Part shown: piece after piece, positions 28,604 through 38,151 of the stretch
Layout: each line of letters starts with the position of its first letter
Numbering within the stretch: the stretch's first letter is position 1
The notes under the pieces: model-generated
Told to the model about the DNA's origin: nothing
Database searches by the model: none
What the model saw: the letters and a program-made list of their open reading frames with translations, nothing else
Program-made: the position numbers and the translations under genes
Assembly: GCF_002834385.1 (NCBI RefSeq)
Contig: NZ_PITQ01000002.1
Location: 434,001-498,000, forward strand
Length of the DNA stretch: 64,000 bases
DNA from: Rahnella sp. AA
Lineage (GTDB): Bacteria > Pseudomonadota > Gammaproteobacteria > Enterobacterales > Enterobacteriaceae
Direction of reading: 5' to 3'

Positions 28604-30570
28604 GCCTCAGCCTCCGCGTTGCCCTGTTTCTTGAGTTTTTTACTCATGCGGTAGCGCGGGTCGAGGATACACAGCACGCCGCCCACGGCCATGAAGATGC
28701 CGCCCAGCCAGATCCAGCGGACGAACGGTTTGTAGTACAAACGCACCGCCCACGAGCCGTCATCCATCTCTTCGCCCAGCGCGGCGTACAAATCGCGCGC
28801 CAGATTGCCGTCGATTGCGGCTTCAGTCATCATGCTGCGCGCCACGCTGTAGAAGCGTTTTTCCGCGTGCAAGGTGGTGACTTTTTTGCCGTTCTGCGTG
28901 ACGTCGATATTGGCTTCGCCGCCGGTATAGTTCGGGCCGGTGATGTCGCGAACATCACGGAAGATAAAGTGATAATCATGAATATCGACGGTATCGCCAG
29001 ATTTCATGCGCACATCGCGTTCAACGCTGTAATTCTGGCTAAAGGCAATGCCGATCACCGTCACCGCCACACCCAGATGCCCGAGTACCATGCCCCAGTG
29101 GCTGCGGGAAAGTTTGGTCAGGCCGCGCCAGAACGAATGACGGTGCGTGGCGCGCTCGTGCAATTCCATCAGCGTCAGCACAATCACCCATACCGACATC
29201 AGCAGGCCGACCACGGTCATACCGACAATTTTATCCTGCAACAGCCACGGCAGAAGAATCGACAGAACCAGCGTCACCACCAGCGCAACGCCCAGACGAC
29301 GCCACAGCTTGCTCGGCTCGTCACGACGCCAGCGCACCAGCGGGCCGATGCCTAACAACAGCGCCAGCGGTGCCATCAGCCAGGTGAACATCGTATTAAA
29401 GAACGGTTCGCCGATGGAAATACTGCCCAGCCCGAGCTGTTTATGGATCAGCGGTAACAGCGTGCCGAGCAAAACCACCAGCATGGCGGCGACCAGCAAC
29501 ACGTTGTTGCCAAGCAGATAACTTTCGCGCGAATGCAGCTCATGACGGCTCGGCGCGCGCACCGAGTTGCCTTTAAAGGCATACAACAGCAGGGACCCGC
29601 CGATAACAATCACTAAATATGCGAGGATAAACATGCCACGCGCCGGGTCAGAGGCGAACGAGTGAACCGAGACCAGCACGCCGGAACGCACCAGGAAAGT
29701 CCCGAGCAGACACAGCGAGAACGCGGTGATCGCCAGCAGAACGGTCCAGGCTTTGAATGTCCCACGTTTTTCGGTCACGGCGAGCGAGTGGATCAGCGCC
29801 GTACCGGCCAGCCAGGGCATAAATGACGCATTCTCGACCGGATCCCAGAACCACCAGCCGCCCCAGCCTAATTCGTAATACGCCCACGCGGAACCGAGCA
29901 CGATGCCGATGGTCAGAAACACCCACGCCGCCGTGGTCCACGGACGCGACCAGCGCGCCCACGCGGTATCGAGACGCCCGGCCATCAGCGAGGCAATCGC
30001 AAACGCGAACGCCACGGAGAAACCGACGTAACCCATATACAGCAACGGCGGATGGAAAATCAGGCCGATATCCTGCAGCACCGGATTCAGGTCACTGCCG
30101 TCCACCGGGAAATTCGGCAAAGAGCGGATAAACGGATTCGACGTCAGCAGAATAAACAGCAGGAAACCGCCGGTGATCATGCCCATTACGGCGAGTACGC
30201 GCGCCACGGCATCCTGTGGCATCTGGCGGCTGAACAGCGCGACGGCCAGCGTCCAGCAACTGAGCAACAGTACCCATAGCAGCAGCGATCCCTCGTGCGC
30301 GCCCCAGGTGGCCGCCACGCGGTAATACACCGGCAAATGGGTATTGGAATTGTTAGCGACATACGCGACGGTGAAATCATTCACCACAAACGCGTGAACC
30401 AGAATCGCAAAGGCCAGCACGATGCAGGCAAACATGCCGTACGACAACGGGCGCGCCATCGCCATCATCCGGTTATCCTGCCGCGCCGCGCCCCATTGCG
30501 GATAAATACTCAGTAAAACCGCCAGACCTAACGCCAGACAGAGTGCAAATGTTCCCAGTTCCGGCATCAT
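28600..30570 (-). CDS. ccmF: Haem lyase subunit CcmF
   Basis: Large integral membrane protein that ligates haem to apocytochrome c. It has 656 residues (E. coli 647) and about 15 membrane segments. The WWD haem-handling domain is clear: [20 protein letters not shown]. Conserved histidines flank it ([13 protein letters not shown]). The start at 30570 overlaps the ccmE stop by four bases; a second ATG directly follows, so the start may be one codon later. Confidence 0.96.
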   Translation of the reverse strand: MMPELGTFALCLALGLAVLLSIYPQWGAARQDNRMMAMARPLSYGMFACIVLAFAILVHAFVVNDFTVAYVANNSNTHLPVYYRVAATWGAHEGSLLLWVLLLSCWTLAVALFSRQMPQDAVARVLAVMGMITGGFLLFILLTSNPFIRSLPNFPVDGSDLNPVLQDIGLIFHPPLLYMGYVGFSVAFAFAIASLMAGRLDTAWARWSRPWTTAAWVFLTIGIVLGSAWAYYELGWGGWWFWDPVENASFMPWLAGTALIHSLAVTEKRGTFKAWTVLLAITAFSLCLLGTFLVRSGVLVSVHSFASDPARGMFILAYLVIVIGGSLLLYAFKGNSVRAPSRHELHSRESYLLGNNVLLVAAMLVVLLGTLLPLIHKQLGLGSISIGEPFFNTMFTWLMAPLALLLGIGPLVRWRRDEPSKLWRRLGVALVVTLVLSILLPWLLQDKIVGMTVVGLLMSVWVIVLTLMELHERATHRHSFWRGLTKLSRSHWGMVLGHLGVAVTVIGIAFSQNYSVERDVRMKSGDTVDIHDYHFIFRDVRDITGPNYTGGEANIDVTQNGKKVTTLHAEKRFYSVARSMMTEAAIDGNLARDLYAALGEEMDDGSWAVRLYYKPFVRWIWLGGIFMAVGGVLCILDPRYRMSKKLKKQGNAEAEA

Positions 30571-31061
30571 GAGCGGTTGTTTCCTTTATCGTTACCCACA
30601 TAGGCCGAAGCCGGTCCTTTATGGTTTTCTTTCATGGCGTCGGCAACTTCCGGCGGCACATATTTTTCATCGTGTTTAGCCAGAACCTGGATCGCATTCA
30701 CGACATTCCCCGGCTCCATCACTCCCTGCGCCACCACGCCCTGCCCTTCACGGAACAGGTCCGGCAGAATGCCGTTGTAGGTCACTGCAATCGCGCCGCG
30801 CGCATCATAAATCTTGAAACTCACCTGCAGGCTTTTCGGATCACGCTTCACCGAACCGGGCATCACCATGCCGCCGATCCGCAGACGCTGGCCGACTTCC
30901 GGCATTTCGTGGTTTTCGCCTTTGCCCTGCAAGATTTCACTCGGGGTGTAGAACAAATCAATGTTGGAGCGCAGCGCATACATCACCAGTGAAATGCTCA
31001 GACCAAGGCCAATCAGCACCACCAGCGCCAGCGACAAACGCTTTTTACGACGTGGATTCAC
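30567..31061 (-). CDS. ccmE: Haem chaperone CcmE
   Basis: Periplasmic haem chaperone anchored by one N-terminal helix ([20 protein letters not shown]). It binds haem covalently through the histidine in [14 protein letters not shown]. It has 164 residues (E. coli 159). Overlaps ccmD and ccmF by four bases each. Confidence 0.96.
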   Translation of the reverse strand: MNPRRKKRLSLALVVLIGLGLSISLVMYALRSNIDLFYTPSEILQGKGENHEMPEVGQRLRIGGMVMPGSVKRDPKSLQVSFKIYDARGAIAVTYNGILPDLFREGQGVVAQGVMEPGNVVNAIQVLAKHDEKYVPPEVADAMKENHKGPASAYVGNDKGNNRS

Positions 31062-31318
31062 AATAACTTCTCCGGGGAAGTGTCCGGTTCCAGCGGTGAC
31101 GTCTGCGCGCCTGGCTGTTTTTTAGACTGGGACTGACTAATGCGTTTTTCGCGTGCCTGACGGCGGCGAACTTCATTGAGGATCTGCCGGTGCTGCACAA
31201 CGGTATGCGCCACCAGCACAATCAGGGAAATCAACGTCGCGGCGACCGACAGCCAGACATAAAAGGCATAGCCGCCCATCGCAAAGAAATCATGCCAGCT
31301 CTGGAATGCAGGGCTCAT
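31058..31318 (-). CDS. ccmD: Haem exporter accessory protein CcmD
   Basis: Small single-span membrane protein that helps release holo-CcmE from the CcmABC complex. It has 86 residues, longer than E. coli CcmD (69), the extension being a charged C-terminal tail. The anchor is [20 protein letters not shown], preceded by the typical FFAMGGYAF. Overlaps ccmC and ccmE by four bases. Confidence 0.93.
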   Translation of the reverse strand: MSPAFQSWHDFFAMGGYAFYVWLSVAATLISLIVLVAHTVVQHRQILNEVRRRQAREKRISQSQSKKQPGAQTSPLEPDTSPEKLL

Positions 31319-32052
31319 CCGCGACGCTCCTTATTCAACAGACCCGCCACCCACGGACGCAGACGTTCCTGAACCAGTATCAGGTTACGTAAACGCATCA
31401 GCGTGAGGGTAATAAAGAAGAACAGATAACCGAAAATCGCCCAGCGCAGCGGATAGCGCATACTCGGGTCGATGGTCTGCTGCATGTTGGTGGAGCCCTG
31501 ATGGAGCGTGTTCCACCACTGAACGGAGTAATGGATGATAGGAATGTTCACCACGCCGACCAGCACCAGAATACCGGCGGCGCGCCCCGCCAGACGACGA
31601 TCGTCAAAAGCGTTATACAGCGCAATCACCCCGAGATACAGGAACAACAGCACCAGTTCTGAGGTAAGACGCGCATCCCAGACCCACCACGTTCCCCACA
31701 TCGGTTTTCCCCATGCAGAGCCGGTGACCAGCGCGATAAATGTGAAAACGGCACCGACCGGTGCCATGGCGGCAACGGCCAGATCGGACATCTTCATCTG
31801 CCACACCAGGCCGATGAACGCCGCGACAGCCATCGCGCTGTAAATCCCCATCGACCAGATTGCCGCAGGGACATGAATATACATAATCCGGTAGCTGTTA
31901 CCTTGCTGGTAGTCGGGCGGCGCATAGCCAAAACCCCATACCCAGCCGATCGCCAGACAGGCAATACCAATAAGCCCGAGCCACGGAATGAACCGGCCAC
32001 AAACGTGGTAAAGCCGTTCAGGCCGCGCGAGTTGATGTAACCATTTCCACAT
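31315..32052 (-). CDS. ccmC: Haem exporter protein CcmC
   Basis: Polytopic membrane protein (six segments) that loads haem onto CcmE. It has 245 residues, the same as E. coli. The tryptophan-rich haem motif is WGTWWVWDARLTSELV, flanked by conserved histidines (MYIHVPAAIWSMG and IIHYSVQWW). It is the first gene of the ccmC-I run; 217 bases separate it from ccmB, unlike E. coli. Confidence 0.96.
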   Translation of the reverse strand: MWKWLHQLARPERLYHVCGRFIPWLGLIGIACLAIGWVWGFGYAPPDYQQGNSYRIMYIHVPAAIWSMGIYSAMAVAAFIGLVWQMKMSDLAVAAMAPVGAVFTFIALVTGSAWGKPMWGTWWVWDARLTSELVLLFLYLGVIALYNAFDDRRLAGRAAGILVLVGVVNIPIIHYSVQWWNTLHQGSTNMQQTIDPSMRYPLRWAIFGYLFFFITLTLMRLRNLILVQERLRPWVAGLLNKERRG

Positions 32053-32166
32053 TGTTATCGTTGCTCACTTTAAAATGTCACTGTGTGGGTTGCCGTGGAG
32101 CCTCGGTGGGCTCTTGTGCGGTCAGCCTGAAATCACCCGCACTTATTGTTGGCATCTCTATTGTTC

Positions 32167-32194
32167 ACTATAGAGAAGTGTGATGTTAGTCAAA
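32167..32194 (-). promoter_or_regulatory. Candidate sigma-70 promoter ahead of ccmC
   Basis: On the minus strand TTTGAC (32194-32189) and TATAGT (32172-32167) are 16 bases apart. It lies about 115 bases upstream of ccmC, inside the ccmB-ccmC gap, and overlaps a short inverted repeat CTCTAT/ATAGAG. The gap contains no plausible coding frame. Confidence 0.45.
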
Positions 32195-32269
32195 GGTTGC
32201 GATTTTTCTTCTCTATTGTAACGGCACGTAAAATAATTCTGTGTTATAGCGTTCGCAGACACAACCGGG

Positions 32270-32929
32270 TTAGTGAACACTGACTCTTAATGCGGCTGCC
32301 GTAGCAAACGGGGCTAATGTCGCACTGCCCGCCAGCATCGCCCCGAGGATCGCCAGATAACCGCCAACGGGCATCGACATTGACGCGGCATCAATGGCTC
32401 CGGTGGCGAAAATCAGCACCGGGATATACAGCGGCAATACCAGCAAACTCAGCAACACGCCGCCCTTTCGCAGCCCGACGGTCAGCGCCACGCCGATGGC
32501 ACCGATAAAACTCAGCGTCGGCGTCCCCAGTAAAATCGTCAACGCGACAGCTTTCCAGGTTTCAAAATCCAGCGAAAGCAGTAAAGCAATCAGCGGCGAG
32601 AGGATCAGCAAGGGCAAACCGGTCACCACCCAGTGAGCACATACTTTCCCCAGAACCGTGAGTGCCAGCGGTGAAGGCAATAACAGCAGTTGCTCCAGCG
32701 TGCCGTCGAGATAGTCATCGCGGAACAACCTTTCCAGCGCCAGCAAAGACGAAAGCAGCGCAGCGACCCAGACAATACCGGGCGCAATCCGCGCCAGCAG
32801 TTTAGGCTCCGGGCCAATCCCTAACGGGAACAGCGTAATAACAATCAGGAAAAACCACAGCGGGTTAATAATTTCGGCGCTTTTTCGAAAAGCAATTTTC
32901 AGTTCGCGGCTCAGAACTTTAGTGAACAT
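32270..32929 (-). CDS. ccmB: Haem ABC exporter permease CcmB
   Basis: Membrane subunit of the CcmABC ABC complex, which releases haem-loaded CcmE. It has 219 residues (E. coli 220) and six membrane segments. The family block ALERLFRDDYLDGTLEQLLL is present near residues 65-84. It follows ccmA by 21 bases on the same strand. Confidence 0.95.
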   Translation of the reverse strand: MFTKVLSRELKIAFRKSAEIINPLWFFLIVITLFPLGIGPEPKLLARIAPGIVWVAALLSSLLALERLFRDDYLDGTLEQLLLLPSPLALTVLGKVCAHWVVTGLPLLILSPLIALLLSLDFETWKAVALTILLGTPTLSFIGAIGVALTVGLRKGGVLLSLLVLPLYIPVLIFATGAIDAASMSMPVGGYLAILGAMLAGSATLAPFATAAALRVSVH

Positions 32930-32950
32930 TCCGTCTCTTTCCCTTTCGCA

Positions 32951-33589
32951 TCACGCCAGCTCTGCGCTGGTCAGGCGAATTTTTCGCACATCGCGGTTTA
33001 CGCCCTGCAAATCCTGATGCGTGGTCAGCAGCACCATTCCGCCCTGCTCAGCATGATCCTCAAACAACGTAATCAGCGTTGCCACACCTTGTTTATCAAT
33101 GGCCGTCAGCGGTTCGTCGAGGATCCATAATGGCGCATTGCTCAGCCATAAACGCGCCAGCGCCACGCGCCGTTGTTGCCCGGCGGACATCTGCGCGACC
33201 GTGACATCTTCGTACCCGAGCAGGCCGACATTTTCCAGCGCCTGATAAATGGCCTCCGCCGCGTTATCACGGGCAGGCTGGCTGCTGACTGACAGATAGA
33301 AGGCAAGGTTTTCAAACGCAGTAAGCACTGACTTTACGCCGGGTTGATGGCCGAGATACAGAAGTTCCTGATGAAAAACATCGCGCTGCCGGCGGGTGCT
33401 GACACCCTGCCAGCGGACTTCACCGGTATCCGCAGAGGAAAGCCCGGCCAGAATGCGCAGTAAACTGGTTTTACCGGCACCGTTACGGCCTTCGATCTGC
33501 ACGATTTCGCCCGGTAAGACCGTAAAACTCAAGCCGCTGAACAAGGTTCGCTCATCGCGTACGCAACTCAGGTTAAGGGCTTCAAACAT
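32951..33589 (-). CDS. ccmA: Haem ABC exporter ATPase CcmA
   Basis: ATP-binding subunit of the CcmABC complex. It has 212 residues. Walker A is [12 protein letters not shown] (about residues 34-45), the ABC signature is [15 protein letters not shown], Walker B is LWILDEP, and the switch histidine is in TTHQDLQ. First gene of the ccm run, divergent from yfdC. Confidence 0.96.
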   Translation of the reverse strand: MFEALNLSCVRDERTLFSGLSFTVLPGEIVQIEGRNGAGKTSLLRILAGLSSADTGEVRWQGVSTRRQRDVFHQELLYLGHQPGVKSVLTAFENLAFYLSVSSQPARDNAAEAIYQALENVGLLGYEDVTVAQMSAGQQRRVALARLWLSNAPLWILDEPLTAIDKQGVATLITLFEDHAEQGGMVLLTTHQDLQGVNRDVRKIRLTSAELA

Positions 33590-33835
33590 GGCGATGTCTC
33601 TTATTTTTCACAAGCGCGCATCATATCACAGGCGTCAGGTGCGACGCAGCTTAGGGTGCCACAGTTTACAGGGTTGAAAACCCTGAAATCCAGCAAACAA
33701 TCCGCAAAATGTCCCATAAGGTTCATGGGTTAACGATTTGTAACTTTTTTGTATGCCTGCTCATAAATCCCCCCGCTCACCTATGCTTATTTCTGGACAC
33801 TTTAAAACCACTTTACCGTGCCTGTGGGGAACGTG

Positions 33836-34753
33836 ATGACTGAAGAAAAAAAACACCCGGGGAATAATGACGTCGACAGTGATGAACATGCCCAGGGCAA
33901 AGAGATTGAAACTGGCGAAGATAACTTGCCCTCCAAAGCAGCCGCCGTGCATGAAGTTATCCGCATGGAAGGCGAGAAAGAGCTGGAACGCGACGGCCAG
34001 GCATTGCTCTGGTCAGCCATTGCCGCCGGGCTTTCCATCAGCGCCTCGCTGATGGCGAAAGGCATTCTCCACGCCCGCCTGCCCGACTCACCGGAACGGT
34101 TTTTTATTGAAAACATCGGTTATACCGTCGGGTTCATTATTGTCATCATGGCGCGCCAGCAGCTCTTTACGGAAAACACCGTCACCGCCGTGTTGCCCGT
34201 CATGCAAAAACTGACCGGCAAAAACGTCGCGCTCTTGCTGCGGTTGTGGGGGCTGGTGCTGATCGGAAATATCATCGGCGGCGGCTTTGCGGCGCTGGCG
34301 TTTCATCTGGTTCCATTCTTCGATACGGCCACCGATCAGGCATTTCACAACATCAGCATGGAAATCATGAAAAAAGGCCCGGAAGCGATGTTTGTCGGCG
34401 GCATGGTTTCCGGCTGGCTGATTGCTACGATGGTCTGGATGATCCCCTCCGCAGGCACCGCCAAGCTGTGGGTGATTATGCTGATGACCTACATGGTGGC
34501 GATCGGCGACCTGACGCACATCGTCGTCGGCTCGGTAGAAGTTCTCTATCTGGTCTTCTCCGGCGCAATCCCGTGGACTGACTTCATCTGGCCCTTTGCC
34601 CTGCCGACGCTGGCAGGCAACATCGCCGGTGGCACCTTTATCTTCGCACTGATCAGCCACGCACAAATCCGTAACGACATGAGTAATCAGAAGAAAGCCA
34701 AAGTTAAAAAAGCAGAACAGGAAGCGGCGAAGAAGGAAGCCGCAAAACCGTAA
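33836..34753 (+). CDS. yfdC: YfdC, formate/nitrite-transporter family membrane protein
   Basis: A 305-residue member of the FNT channel family. After a charged cytoplasmic N-terminus come six membrane segments with ENTVTAVLPVMQ, GDLTHIVVGSVEVLYL and IPWTDFIWPFALPTLAGNI blocks that match E. coli YfdC closely. The C-terminus is a Lys/Glu-rich tail. YfdC has no assigned substrate to my knowledge; the family passes small monovalent anions. An in-frame GTG at 33818 exists, but GGGGA precedes the ATG at 33836. In E. coli too it lies next to argW. Confidence 0.92.
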   Translation: MTEEKKHPGNNDVDSDEHAQGKEIETGEDNLPSKAAAVHEVIRMEGEKELERDGQALLWSAIAAGLSISASLMAKGILHARLPDSPERFFIENIGYTVGFIIVIMARQQLFTENTVTAVLPVMQKLTGKNVALLLRLWGLVLIGNIIGGGFAALAFHLVPFFDTATDQAFHNISMEIMKKGPEAMFVGGMVSGWLIATMVWMIPSAGTAKLWVIMLMTYMVAIGDLTHIVVGSVEVLYLVFSGAIPWTDFIWPFALPTLAGNIAGGTFIFALISHAQIRNDMSNQKKAKVKKAEQEAAKKEAAKP

Positions 34754-34863
34754 AGAGGGATAAAAGCGCAGAATTGGCGACGAAACGACCAAACGGCAAG
34801 CTAACGCCTTATTATTGAGAGAAAAACGGGTATACTACGCGGGCGCTTTCCACTGGCGCCCGT

Positions 34864-34938
34864 GTCTCCTTAGTTAAACGGATATAACAAGCCCCTCCTA
34901 AGGGCTAGTTACAGGTTCGATTCCTGTAGGGGACACCA
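34864..34938 (+). tRNA. argW: tRNA-Arg (CCT anticodon)
   Basis: A 75-base cloverleaf: acceptor GTCTCCT pairs with AGGGGAC, anticodon loop CTCCTAA carries CCT, T-loop segment GGTTCGATTC, and encoded CCA at the 3' end. It matches E. coli argW closely and sits after yfdC as in E. coli. A TATACT -10 element lies about 30 bases upstream. The 3' end of argW is a frequent integration site for prophages and islands. Confidence 0.97.
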
Positions 34939-35254
34939 CTTACTGCATTGAAATCTTGAGAATAAAATCTGCACAACGCAAAAACCTACACTTTTTTGTA
35001 AACTTAAAGCAAAGATGACACTGTGTTTTTCCTTTCGACTAGCATTAGTTATTCTCTAAGACTGTATGAGTTTCCATTTTAAAATAATAGTCTGCAAGAC
35101 AGACAATTTTGAACTATATTCAAGTCATATAGGAATGAAAAATATTTCATCCATTATTTGATTACTTCATAAGTCTAATGAGTCACTTGAAAATATAGAT
35201 TCATTTCATTAGCCGAAGGAATATTTATTATTCCCATTAGGATCATTAAACACC
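34939..35254. other. AT-rich gene-free region after argW
   Basis: This 316-base stretch is markedly AT-rich compared with the flanking backbone. I see no gene in it. It should hold the promoter of the LysR regulator and marks the left edge of a composition change that runs to about 43.8 kb. Confidence 0.6.
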
Positions 35255-36208
35255 ATGACGAATAAAAATAACCTTTCAAATTTTGAACGCATCCATCATT
35301 TCGACTTCAATTTGTTGCTGGTCTTTGAGGCGATATTTATTCACTGCAGTGTAAAAAAGGCGGCTGAGACATTAAACTCCAGCGGTTCTGCTGTCAGTCA
35401 ATCGTTAAGTAAATTACGTACACATTTTTCAGACCCGTTATTTGTCCGTACAGGGCAAAAAATAGCCCCCACCACAGTGGCTATAAAACTTCACGCGCAA
35501 ATAAGTCAAAACTTCGGTAACCTTATTGATTCGGTTATTAATTTTTCAACACAAACTACGGCTCATCGTATTGTTATTTATGCTTCACCTTATCTCGCCT
35601 TGCGGATGTTGCCCGATCTTTGTGCTGACATTGAACAAAGTGATATTTCCTGCGAGCTCGTACACCTGTCTGCCGACGCTTTACAGAACAACGGGGAAGA
35701 TGTGCTCGCTTACAGAAAGGCCGATATTGTGCTCGATACCCATCCTTATTACAGCGCTTCAGTTGTCTCACGACGTTGTATGAAAGAACACGTCGTTCCG
35801 GTGTGCAGGAAAAACCACCCGCGAATTGACCGGTTGTTGACCCAGGAGATGCTGGAGAGTGAGTCAGCGACTTTTCTCAACGTAAATACCGAAGGGCTTA
35901 AGAGAGTACAGCGGAATATTGATGAGAATATCAGGACTCGTCGTTTTACATTTAACAGCAGCTCTATATTTGTGAATGCCGCTATTTCAGCTAAAACTGA
36001 CAGTATCAGTTTTGTGCCTAAATGGTATGCAGATAATTTTGCCGAAGCAATGGGATTAACCGTACTACAGAGTAGTTTCGAGATTGATCCCGTTGATCTT
36101 TATATTAATTACAATAAGAGTGCATTGAGCAATGAAAACTTTTTAAAAATAATCACAAAAATAAAATCGCACTTTATTGAAAAAATGGCTGGGGAAGAGG
36201 CACGATAA
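35255..36208 (+). CDS. LysR-family regulator, YbeF-like
   Basis: A 317-residue LysR-type regulator. The N-terminal helix-turn-helix is preceded by FDFNLLLVFEAIFIHCSVKKAAE, with SSGSAVSQSLSKLR as the recognition region. The pattern, including DPLFVRTGQKIAPTTVAIKLH, resembles E. coli YbeF and the LeuO-type branch of the family. The C-terminal effector domain is complete. It is AT-rich and convergent with the Hha-like gene 35 bases away, so it is part of the island and may regulate the fimbrial operon. That role is an inference. Confidence 0.82.
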   Translation: MTNKNNLSNFERIHHFDFNLLLVFEAIFIHCSVKKAAETLNSSGSAVSQSLSKLRTHFSDPLFVRTGQKIAPTTVAIKLHAQISQNFGNLIDSVINFSTQTTAHRIVIYASPYLALRMLPDLCADIEQSDISCELVHLSADALQNNGEDVLAYRKADIVLDTHPYYSASVVSRRCMKEHVVPVCRKNHPRIDRLLTQEMLESESATFLNVNTEGLKRVQRNIDENIRTRRFTFNSSSIFVNAAISAKTDSISFVPKWYADNFAEAMGLTVLQSSFEIDPVDLYINYNKSALSNENFLKIITKIKSHFIEKMAGEEAR

Positions 36209-36243
36209 CTGTCAATGAATATGTAAATGTATAAACATAAAAT

Positions 36244-36450
36244 CTACGTGATGAGTTTCCATACCGCTGCAGGGACTTTATCAAACAGTTTATTCACCGT
36301 TAACTCTGCCAGACGATGATCGGCGGCGGAGTTAAACGCCTCGGCATCCAGAAAATAATTTTCAGCATAACGCCGGTGTTCCATAACCCGATCCAATGTT
36401 TCCATACTTTGGCATTTTCTTAACACCATTAACCATTGATCCCGGGTCAT
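36244..36450 (-). CDS. Hha/YmoA-family nucleoid-associated modulator
   Basis: A 68-residue protein that aligns along its length with Hha and YmoA: MTRDQWLMVLRKCQSMETLD corresponds to the Hha N-terminus, then AFNSAADHRLAELTVNKLFD and a KVPAAVWKLI ending. Hha-family proteins bind H-NS and strengthen silencing of AT-rich, horizontally acquired genes. The start at 36450 has AGAGGA upstream; an in-frame TTG at 36471 is less likely. It lies only 20 bases after the last fimbrial subunit gene on the same strand and is probably co-transcribed with the pili. Confidence 0.92.
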   Translation of the reverse strand: MTRDQWLMVLRKCQSMETLDRVMEHRRYAENYFLDAEAFNSAADHRLAELTVNKLFDKVPAAVWKLIT

Positions 36451-36470
36451 CCCTTTCCTCTGATGCAACA

Positions 36471-37034
36471 TTACTGATACTCAACGGTGTAATCGATATG
36501 CCCGGCAACCTTACCGGCAGATGCCCGACCGGTGGGACTTATCATTCTTGCCTGCACGTTAAACTGCGCCTGATGTGTGGTGCCGTTTACCGTCGTGACC
36601 ATTTGTGAGCCGGTACTTAAATCGTCACCCTGGGGATACGGAGTCAGTTCGATAGCCACGTGATCGGCAACCGGGTTACCTTCCGACGCCACCGCCGTGT
36701 TTTTGTAGTACAGCGGATTATCTGCATCAGGCTCACCGTTGAACGTTATGGTTGCTTTGCCCATACCAGTCGGGCAGTGTTCGAGGCTTATCGGGAACGT
36801 TTTCCACACCCAGGCTGAATTCGAAGAGTTGAGTATCGCCGGACTGGCAACGCCTAGATCCACTGTCTGCGAAGGGCCACCGACAACGGTACAGCTTGAA
36901 CCGCCGACAGTGCCTTTAACCGTAATCTGAACGTTACTGGAATTTACCGCCAGCACTGAGCCGGACGTTGAGATTAGCGCCAACATCAGCGGTATTAAAA
37001 AAACGTTTTTTGGCAATGGCCTTAAGCTTTTCAT
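36471..37034 (-). CDS. Minor fimbrial subunit (third)
   Basis: A 187-residue secreted pilin-like protein. Signal peptide (NVFLIPLMLALISTSGSVLA), then a chaperone-usher pilin fold with the paired cysteines (GSSCTVVGG and LEHCPTGMG), and the C-terminal beta-strand IDYTVEYQ that is donated to the chaperone. An ATG nine bases upstream (37043) is possible, but the one at 37034 is better spaced from GGAA. Last pilin gene of the operon. Confidence 0.87.
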   Translation of the reverse strand: MKSLRPLPKNVFLIPLMLALISTSGSVLAVNSSNVQITVKGTVGGSSCTVVGGPSQTVDLGVASPAILNSSNSAWVWKTFPISLEHCPTGMGKATITFNGEPDADNPLYYKNTAVASEGNPVADHVAIELTPYPQGDDLSTGSQMVTTVNGTTHQAQFNVQARMISPTGRASAGKVAGHIDYTVEYQ

Positions 37035-37052
37035 TATTGTCATTTCCAGAAT

Positions 37053-37601
37053 CTATTTATACGTTAACGTCAGATTAATCACCGAATACACGTCGCCGGC
37101 CATTACGCTCCCCTTGGCGGTGTAAAGGCGTGCTGCCAGAGGAATATCAACGGTATGGTCATCTGCAATATCCGCCGTGATCACATCATTGTTATGCAGC
37201 ATCTGCTCACCGCTTTTAAGTTGCACACTGACATTTTGTGCCGGGCTCGCCGTTGCACTCTGGTTTTTAAAACCGTCTTTATCATCATCATCCGTGACGC
37301 CACTCACGGTGGCATCCACACTATGGGTGCCAGCAAAACAATTAGATAAATGAATCGCTTGCCCCGGCAGCGCCTCCCAGTCAGAACTGCTGCCCGCCGA
37401 TTCTAAATCGAGGGCGTTCATATAAAAGTTAAACGTTAAGTTTTCAGTGTCTACCGTACAAGATGATGCCGTTAAATTCGCGGTGATATTAAAAGTATAA
37501 TCATTAGTGGCATATACCGATAACGGATACAGCAAGCCTGCCGATATAACAGAACACAAAACACCAGACAGAGTATATTTATAAAGAGATTTTTTCATCA
37601 T
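37053..37601 (-). CDS. Minor fimbrial subunit (second)
   Basis: A 182-residue pilin-like protein with a signal peptide ending near VYA, the cysteine pair (TASSCTVDTE and LSNCFAGTH), and the C-terminal strand VINLTLTYK. Its start shares one base with the preceding stop codon (TAATG). Sequence differs substantially from its neighbours, so it is a separate subunit and not a recent duplication. Confidence 0.86.
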   Translation of the reverse strand: MMKKSLYKYTLSGVLCSVISAGLLYPLSVYATNDYTFNITANLTASSCTVDTENLTFNFYMNALDLESAGSSSDWEALPGQAIHLSNCFAGTHSVDATVSGVTDDDDKDGFKNQSATASPAQNVSVQLKSGEQMLHNNDVITADIADDHTVDIPLAARLYTAKGSVMAGDVYSVINLTLTYK

Positions 37602-38149
37602 TAGTAATACTCAACAGTCATAGTATAAACACCTGTAATTTTTCCAGACTCAGGGGCCGCGCCCGTCACGTTATTGAATCTGAACTTCATCGGCATATCG
37701 TAACTGGGTTGTTGCTGGTTATCTGGTTGAGGGGGAGTGACATATACAATATTGCTGGACATGTCCGTATTATTCACCATCACCTGAAGACCGATATTTT
37801 TTAGCAGGTTCGACTGGCTGTCGTAAGTCGCGAAGGTTTCTATATTTCCTTTGGAAGGTCCGCGCACAGCGCTGCTAGCCGTATAAAGATAAATGCTTGT
37901 CGAAACATCACAATTAGAAAAATGGATATTGTAGTTCAGCCATGGACTGAACGCCCCTGCGGTTGAAAGCGTTGCAATATCCAAATCCCCCATATCGAGC
38001 GTCGTCGTGCTACCAATAGACACTTCACAAGGTTTGGTGATAACGGATCCTGTATAATGAAGCGCTACCTGGTTAGGAACATCGGCAATAGTTTGAGTAG
38101 AAAAAACGGCAGACAGCAGTAGTGCGGTAGCTAATATAATTTTTTTCAT
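37601..38149 (-). CDS. Minor fimbrial subunit (first)
   Basis: A 182-residue pilin-like protein. Signal peptide KKIILATALLLSAVFSTQTIA, cysteine pair (TKPCEVSIG and FSNCDVSTS), and C-terminal strand TMTVEYY. Located directly after the adhesin gene (two-base gap). It could act as an adaptor between the adhesin tip and the shaft; this is inferred from position. Confidence 0.86.
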   Translation of the reverse strand: MKKIILATALLLSAVFSTQTIADVPNQVALHYTGSVITKPCEVSIGSTTTLDMGDLDIATLSTAGAFSPWLNYNIHFSNCDVSTSIYLYTASSAVRGPSKGNIETFATYDSQSNLLKNIGLQVMVNNTDMSSNIVYVTPPQPDNQQQPSYDMPMKFRFNNVTGAAPESGKITGVYTMTVEYY

Positions 38150-38151
38150 AT

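Noticed and set aside
34939-36243. A prophage at argW
   Set aside because: No integrase, repressor or structural phage genes are visible; only regulator and fimbrial genes follow.
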